Source: Actinomycetes bacterium (GTDB lineage: Bacteria; Actinomycetota; Acidimicrobiia; Acidimicrobiales; Ilumatobacteraceae). Taken from it: 64,000 bases of DNA. Numbering within the stretch: the first letter of the stretch is position 1; each line of letters opens with the position of its first letter. The notes beneath the pieces are model-generated. The model was not told where the DNA came from, searched no databases, and worked only from the letters and a program-made list of their open reading frames with translations. The stretch covers positions 124,001-188,000 of the forward strand of contig JANYCT010000051.1 in the NCBI GenBank assembly GCA_025360105.1, in the 5' to 3' direction. This document shows positions 59,168-64,000 of this stretch, one piece after another. The translations under genes were made by a program, and so were the position numbers.

Positions 59168-60300
59168 CTGCTTGCCTCCTGAGCCAGGCGTCGATAGAGA
59201 TCGGCCAGGTGTGTCGCGGTGTTCTGCCATGAATAGTGCTCGACGCGCGCGCGGCCGGCCGTGATGAGCCGACTCCGCGCCCCGGAATCCACAAGTGCGC
59301 GCTGCAGCGCCTCGGCCAGCGCGATCACATCGTCGGGCGCCACGAGGAGCGCTGCATCGCCGGCTACCTCGGGAATGGAGCCGGCGGTGGACGCAACGAC
59401 CGGAAGGTCATACGCCATTGCTTCGAGTAAGGGAAAGCCAAAGCCCTCGTCAAGCGATGGATAGGCGAGCACTTGCGCATGTCGGAGTAACCACTGCTTG
59501 GCAGTGTCGTCTATGCGTCCGGTGAGCATCACGCGCTCGCGTGCGTTGGGCCGCAGTTGGTCGATCGCTTCGTTGATGACTGCGCGATCGTCGCCGTCAG
59601 AACCGGCAAGAACCAATCGGAGATCGGTGTTGTCGGCGGCGATGTGTCCGAAGGCCTGCACCAACCGGCGCAGATTCTTGCGCCGCTCGAGCGTGCCCAC
59701 GGCGAGGATGAATGGAACCCCCTCGAGATCCGCGATCGGGGCCAGCAGAGTCGTGGTGGTGCGCGCGATGACAGGGAGCGCCGCAAGCGGGATGACCTCG
59801 ACTCGACTCGTGTGCAACAGCTCGCGCACGGCATCGGCGGTGGCATGTGAGCTGGCGTGCACCGTGGCGCCGCTGTTGACCGCGCGTCGCAGGATCCGGC
59901 CCGCGCGCACTACGGCGCCCGATGCCTGGCCCGGACTGCGCAGGAACCAACAGTCGTAGACCGTCACCACCCGTGGCAGGCGGCTCGGCGGCACGGTGTA
60001 GTTGGTGCCGTGGATCACCTGTGCCGGTCGCAGCCAATGATCCATCCTCGGAATCGACAGATGGGCCCACATTCGCTGGGCTACCGCTGCAGGTAGTGGC
60101 AGTCGTGTCGTGCCGGGTTGCAAAGCGCCACGAAAGCTGCAGGCATAGGGTTGCAGGGCGATGTCGGCATCGTTGTTGAGGGCCGCGATCATGTGCTGCG
60201 CCGCGGCACCAACTCCAGTGAGGGCGCCGAGTAACGGACCGACATCGATCGCCACTGCGAGCGAACCATCGCGGGGCGCACTGCGCGGTTCAGCGGTCAC
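59164..60300 (-). CDS. GT4 family glycosyltransferase
   Basis: A 378-residue GT-B enzyme. The N-terminal half has AIDVGPLLGALTGVGAAAQH and HWLRPAQVIHGTNYTVPP, and the C-terminal half has PFILAVGTLERRKNLRRLVQAF and DEGFGFPLLEAMAYDLPVVAS. GTG 60300 is preceded by TAGGGT at 7 nt; the track's extra 66 residues are low-complexity and are dropped. It overlaps cofD (ATGA) and so may be co-expressed with it. The gene opposes the direction of the rest of the cluster. Confidence 0.88.
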   Translation of the reverse strand: MTAEPRSAPRDGSLAVAIDVGPLLGALTGVGAAAQHMIAALNNDADIALQPYACSFRGALQPGTTRLPLPAAVAQRMWAHLSIPRMDHWLRPAQVIHGTNYTVPPSRLPRVVTVYDCWFLRSPGQASGAVVRAGRILRRAVNSGATVHASSHATADAVRELLHTSRVEVIPLAALPVIARTTTTLLAPIADLEGVPFILAVGTLERRKNLRRLVQAFGHIAADNTDLRLVLAGSDGDDRAVINEAIDQLRPNARERVMLTGRIDDTAKQWLLRHAQVLAYPSLDEGFGFPLLEAMAYDLPVVASTAGSIPEVAGDAALLVAPDDVIALAEALQRALVDSGARSRLITAGRARVEHYSWQNTATHLADLYRRLAQEASR

Positions 60301-60307
60301 GCGCCTC

Positions 60308-60313
60308 ACCCTA
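60308..60313 (-). promoter_or_regulatory. -10 box TAGGGT of the glycosyltransferase-cofD unit
   Basis: TAGGGT ends 7 nt before GTG 60300 on the minus strand. Confidence 0.5.
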
Positions 60314-60450
60314 GTTCTGGGTGCCGGTCCTCGGGCCGAACTTTTCGTGCTTGTTCGTGAGGTTGTTGGTGGCGTGGTGACCGAAGAAGTACGGCCTAGA
60401 CTGCGGTGCCCCTTCCCATTGTTGCCCTTCACCGTATTCAGGATCCCACC

Positions 60451-61449
60451 ATGCCTCGCGCGTTCATCACCGGTATCACAGGCCAAGACGGTCGTCACCT
60501 CGCTGAATTTCTGTACGACAAGGGGTACGAAGTGTTTGGCATGGTGACCGGGCAGAACAATCCCAAGGCCGAGTATCTACGCAACGAATTGCCGTTTGTC
60601 GAGATCGTGCCCGGCGATTTGGCCGACCTGCCGTCGCTGGTAAAAGCAATGGCTCACGCCCAGCCTGACGAGGTCTACAACCTTGGCGCTATCTCGTTCG
60701 TGGCGATGAGCTTCAATCAAGCGGAACTCACCGCCAACATCACCGGCCTTGGCGTCCTGCGCATGCTCGAGGCCATCCGCATGGTGGGTGGCAACGAGAA
60801 CAACCCCATCCGTTTCTACCAGGCGTCATCGTCAGAGATGTTCGGCAAGGTGCGCGAAACACCACAGACCGAGCTGACTCCGTTCCACCCGCGTTCGCCC
60901 TACGGTTGTGCCAAGGTGTTCGGTCACGACATCACCGTGAACTACCGCGAGAGCTATGGCATGTTTGCGTGCAGTGGCATTCTGTTCAATCACGAGGGTC
61001 CGCGCCGTGGCCTTGAGTTCGTGACGCGTAAGGTCACCAACGCCGTCGCCCGAATCAGCCTGGGCTTGCAGGAAGAAATCGTGCTCGGCAATCTCGACAG
61101 CAAGCGCGACTGGGGCTACGCCGGCGATTACGTAAAGGCGATGTGGCTGATGATGCAACAGCCAGAGCCCGATGACTTCGTCATCTCCACCGGCAACACC
61201 CACAGCATCGAAGATCTCGTGCAGCGTGCGTTTGCCGAAGTCGGCATCGACGACTGGAAGTCACGAGTCCGTCAGGATCCCCGGTTCTTCCGTCCTGCCG
61301 AAGTCGATCTGCTCATCGGAGACGCCAGTAAGGCGCGCACCAAGCTGGGCTGGACCCCTGAGGTCGACTTTGCTCAACTCGTGAGCATGATGGTCAAGCA
61401 TGACCTCGCCTACGAGTCACGCAAGGCTGGCATCGTCCCCGCAGTGTGA
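60451..61449 (+). CDS. gmd: GDP-mannose 4,6-dehydratase
   Basis: A 332-residue SDR that turns GDP-mannose into GDP-4-keto-6-deoxymannose. It carries [30 protein letters not shown], the catalytic [23 protein letters not shown] and [16 protein letters not shown], all as in Gmd. ATG 60451 is chosen within a longer frame. A possible -10 TAGACT lies near 60389 with a leader of about 50 nt. The usual partner, Fcl, is only present as a broken gene 9 kb away. Confidence 0.95.
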   Translation: MPRAFITGITGQDGRHLAEFLYDKGYEVFGMVTGQNNPKAEYLRNELPFVEIVPGDLADLPSLVKAMAHAQPDEVYNLGAISFVAMSFNQAELTANITGLGVLRMLEAIRMVGGNENNPIRFYQASSSEMFGKVRETPQTELTPFHPRSPYGCAKVFGHDITVNYRESYGMFACSGILFNHEGPRRGLEFVTRKVTNAVARISLGLQEEIVLGNLDSKRDWGYAGDYVKAMWLMMQQPEPDDFVISTGNTHSIEDLVQRAFAEVGIDDWKSRVRQDPRFFRPAEVDLLIGDASKARTKLGWTPEVDFAQLVSMMVKHDLAYESRKAGIVPAV

Positions 61450-61462
61450 GCGGGCTCAGCGA

Positions 61463-62827
61463 TTAGGTCTCGAAGGGCATGTCGGTGGCGGCGTCCATCA
61501 TCGACGAGGCACTGGGCACCACGCCCACCGCGAGGCGCTGGCGCAGCGCCAACCAGAAGACCACGGTTGCAGTGATCGATGAGGTCACCAGGCCCAGTTC
61601 GACGCGCAAGTAGAGGTCGTTCGAGCCCAGCCAGGTGACGAGCACGAACGTGAGCATGCCGAGCCCCCAGCCCAACGCCACGAGCGCATGGCCGTGCAGG
61701 GCGATGACTGCTTGCGCAATCGTCAGCGCCACCATATAGATGGCAGTGCCGAGCACCAGCATTGTGATGGTGCGGTGGCTGAGATCGGCGTCGTAGACCT
61801 TCTTCAGCATGAACGGGCCGAGCAGCGCTGACCCCGCAACGCCGAGCGCGCCGACTCCGATCACTACCAGCAACAATCTGCGGAACCCATGTTTGAACTC
61901 AGCGATTTCGCCGCGTACCGCAAGGCGCGACAATCTCGGCAGCAATGCGGCCTGCACGGCTTGGAACAAAAACAGCGGCACGCGCCCGAGCAGTACGCCG
62001 TAGCTGAACTTCGTTACGACCGATGGTGGAGCGTCGTCTTTGAACAGGTCGACCGCGATGGGACCCGCATTGACCAGGCCGGCCGCAAACACCGAGCCGA
62101 GCAACAACCAACCGAGGTTGGGTGTGACCTCGGCCCATGGCGCGGGCGGGCCCTGCTCGGTCTTGAGATCGCCGCGTGCGAACACTACGGCCACACCCAC
62201 GAGCGGAGCCAAGGCAACGGTGAACGCGTAGGCCCCGGTGTTGGTGACCCCTGCAGCCCAGAGCACGATGCAGCCGATGATGCGTGAGCCGCCGTCGGCG
62301 CCCATGACGATGCCGTACGAAGCGAACCTGCCGTGACCCGAGCAGATGCCGCGGGCGATATGCGCCGGGGCGTAGGAGATGAACCCCACCAGCAGGGCCG
62401 CAGTGACGACCCAGTCGCCCTCGAAGAACTTCGAGGTGATTGCCCCAGAGGCGGCAAGAATGGCCAGACAGACGATCGCGACGAGTGCGCCAGCCAGCGG
62501 CAGGATCCGACGCACCACGGGGCGTCCGCCCTGTCCGAGGCCCAGGCGTTGTGCCAACGCGCGTCCGAGTTCTTGCTCGATTGGCAGGAAGAACCCCGGT
62601 GCCAAGAAGAACGTCGCGAACCACAGGCTGCTGATCGGCTTGAACCCGTCTGTGCCGAGTGCCTTGACACCGACCTTGAAGAACGCATAACTAGACACGC
62701 CAGCCACAAGCAGTCCCACGCCAACGGGCAATGTGCCGTCGGGCAGGGGGAGGCGTTGTATCGCCGAGAGTTGATCGTCGCGTTTGGCCAAGGCTGGCAA
62801 GACTAGCGTCAGCGCTTGGGCGAACAT
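61463..62827 (-). CDS. Flippase-like polytopic membrane protein (MOP superfamily, Wzx-type)
   Basis: A 454-residue protein with about 12 membrane segments. No short motif defines the family, but the pattern of paired helices, a cytoplasmic loop with Arg/Lys clusters (PIEQELGRALAQRLGL), and the gene's place next to gmd support a polysaccharide exporter of the Wzx/MATE kind that moves lipid-linked repeat units to the outer face. ATG 62827 is chosen over GTG 62833. Its 3' end is 13 nt from the convergent gmd stop. Confidence 0.78.
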   Translation of the reverse strand: MFAQALTLVLPALAKRDDQLSAIQRLPLPDGTLPVGVGLLVAGVSSYAFFKVGVKALGTDGFKPISSLWFATFFLAPGFFLPIEQELGRALAQRLGLGQGGRPVVRRILPLAGALVAIVCLAILAASGAITSKFFEGDWVVTAALLVGFISYAPAHIARGICSGHGRFASYGIVMGADGGSRIIGCIVLWAAGVTNTGAYAFTVALAPLVGVAVVFARGDLKTEQGPPAPWAEVTPNLGWLLLGSVFAAGLVNAGPIAVDLFKDDAPPSVVTKFSYGVLLGRVPLFLFQAVQAALLPRLSRLAVRGEIAEFKHGFRRLLLVVIGVGALGVAGSALLGPFMLKKVYDADLSHRTITMLVLGTAIYMVALTIAQAVIALHGHALVALGWGLGMLTFVLVTWLGSNDLYLRVELGLVTSSITATVVFWLALRQRLAVGVVPSASSMMDAATDMPFET

Positions 62828-62963
62828 GGGCACCGTCTGCGTGTGGTCGCGCGGGCCGCACGCACCGATGCCTTGATTCTTTCACCTCGTGCGGCTAAGT
62901 TCTCACTCTAGGCGGTGGACCGGCGAGCTGTGCTTGCCGAATTCCTGTGAGAGGTGGTGTCTC

Positions 62964-64000
62964 GTGGCCGACGCTTCGAATCGACGTCTTGTTGTTGGCG
63001 CGCTCATTGCTGCGGTGGTGTTGCCGGTAGCGCTACGCGCTGAGCCGATCGCTCAGGCCGGATCGCCCGCACCGGCTGTGGCGGGCATGCTCACCATTGA
63101 TGGTCACGGTTGGGGCCACGCAATTGGCATGAGCCAATGGGGAGCACTCGGCTACGCGGTCAACGTCGGATGGAGTGCGTCACAGATACTGGATCACTAC
63201 TACGGCGGAACCGTTGCCTCCACTGCGCCGAGTTCCGACATCACCGTGCGGTTGACCGCGCTCGACGGCGCGCAAACCGCGGTGGTGCACGACAAGGGAG
63301 CGCTCGTGATCGACGGGTTCAACCCCGGTCAGGGCCAACCGGCGACGTGGCGATCGCTCGTGGCCCGCGAGACGACCGAGGGCCACTACCGGGTGTGGGG
63401 CCGTACCGACGCCAATGTGTGTCCGGGTGCCGGCGTCGATCTCAACAACGCTGCGAACGGATGGAGCGTCGTCATCGGCGATCAACCGACCGTGGTTACG
63501 TTCCGACCGCAAACCGACTCGAGTGCGAGCGCCGATGTAAGCGACCTCGTCGGGCTCTGTGAACCAGCCTCGGGTCGGGTGCGCTATTACCGGGGCTCGA
63601 TACGGGCGGTGAATAGCAGTGTTGGCGCGAACCGCACGGTCAGCCAGGTCCCGCTTGAGCAATATCTGCGCTCAGTGGTTGGCGGCGAGGTCTCGTGGGG
63701 ATGGGCCTCCCTCGGCGGCGGCAAGGGCGCCCAAGCTCTCCAGGCGCAGGCGGTTGCGGCGAGGAGTTATGGCCTCGCCGAGAACAAGGAGTCGTATGCA
63801 AAGACATGCGACAACGTGTGCCAGACCTATCGCGGCGCTGCGTATCGCGACGGTGTCTCGGGATCGCTCGTCGCGCAGGAGTTCGGACCCACCGACGCTG
63901 CCGTCGCCGCCACCGCCGGCGTCGTGCGTCGCTACGGATCCACGAGCGGTGCGATTGCCTACACCATGTTCTCGTCGTCGTCTGGTGGTTTCACCGCGCA
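62964..64000 (+). CDS. SpoIID/LytB domain protein, secreted (3' end outside window)
   Basis: An open frame from GTG 62964 runs to the right edge, 345 residues so far. A signal peptide (RRLLVVGALIAAVVLPVALRA) leads to GHGWGHAIGMSQWGALGYA, the SpoIID start signature, and later VPLEQYLRSVVGGEVSWGWA, LQAQAVAARSYGLAENK and DVCQTYRGAAY-like text. SpoIID/LytB domains bind or cut glycan strands. AGGTGG lies just before the GTG. The missing 3' part is outside the window. Confidence 0.88.
   Translation, partial: MADASNRRLVVGALIAAVVLPVALRAEPIAQAGSPAPAVAGMLTIDGHGWGHAIGMSQWGALGYAVNVGWSASQILDHYYGGTVASTAPSSDITVRLTALDGAQTAVVHDKGALVIDGFNPGQGQPATWRSLVARETTEGHYRVWGRTDANVCPGAGVDLNNAANGWSVVIGDQPTVVTFRPQTDSSASADVSDLVGLCEPASGRVRYYRGSIRAVNSSVGANRTVSQVPLEQYLRSVVGGEVSWGWASLGGGKGAQALQAQAVAARSYGLAENKESYAKTCDNVCQTYRGAAYRDGVSGSLVAQEFGPTDAAVAATAGVVRRYGSTSGAIAYTMFSSSSGGFTA

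Overview
This 64 kb stretch is chromosomal DNA of a high-GC actinobacterium, most likely a member of the Acidimicrobiia. That placement is an inference. It rests on strong GC bias at third codon positions, heavy GTG/TTG start use, actinobacterial families (DUF3039, DUF4031, FmdB zinc ribbon, GlsB/YeaQ, LAL-type LuxR regulator, MoeZ-like adenylyltransferase/rhodanese, error-prone polymerase DnaE2), coenzyme F420 biosynthesis (CofD), acyl-CoA metabolism, and many genes preceded by a TAnnnT hexamer 6-9 nt before the start codon, the mark of leaderless transcripts. I see no rRNA, tRNA, CRISPR array, phage or transposase.

Layout. 1-5.2 kb: end of dnaE2, NUDIX and ABM-domain genes, DUF3039, FmdB, malic enzyme with ACT domain, DUF4031, and a RadC-like protein lacking the metal-binding histidines. 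5.4-11.3 kb: orphan ectoine synthase (ectC), amidase, an arsC-type arsenate reductase whose catalytic Cys12 codon is TGA followed at once by a SECIS-like hairpin, acyl-CoA dehydrogenase, carotenoid oxygenase, SRPBCC and GlsB proteins. 11.4-15.0 kb: a heterodimeric ABC exporter pair. 15.2-23.0 kb: Baeyer-Villiger monooxygenase fused to an esterase, YceI, leucyl aminopeptidase, an unknown protein, and a secreted subtilase with FnIII repeats. 23-36 kb: sirtuin, rhodanese-MoeB fusion, LAL regulator, lipoprotein, membrane protein, class II aldolase, AceE-like E1, RidA, methylmalonyl-CoA mutase large subunit. 36-46 kb: a broken and an intact lipoprotein, dapD-lysS, M15 peptidase, flavoprotein disulfide reductase homologue, RDD protein, biotin-dependent carboxylase alpha subunit with its biotin ligase divergently placed.

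46.2-64 kb is a cell-surface polysaccharide region: LCP ligase, complete dTDP-rhamnose operon (rmlA-rmlC-rmlB-rmlD), a disrupted GDP-fucose synthase, four GT4 glycosyltransferases, a His-rich anchored protein, a sugar-phosphate nucleotidyltransferase, a degenerate epimerase, cofD, gmd, a flippase-like membrane protein and the start of a SpoIID/LytB protein. The rml and gmd products would supply activated deoxysugars, the GT4 enzymes would assemble repeat units, the flippase would export them and the LCP protein would attach them to the wall.

The most striking item is the putative selenoprotein ArsC (7347-7709). Also notable are the BVMO-esterase fusion with its (GATGTC)n tract, a dispersed 48-nt palindromic repeat present twice (15034 and 46115), a two-copy double-hairpin repeat (37454-37567), the orphan ectC, the gmd/broken-fcl pair, and a SDR enzyme without its YxxxK motif.
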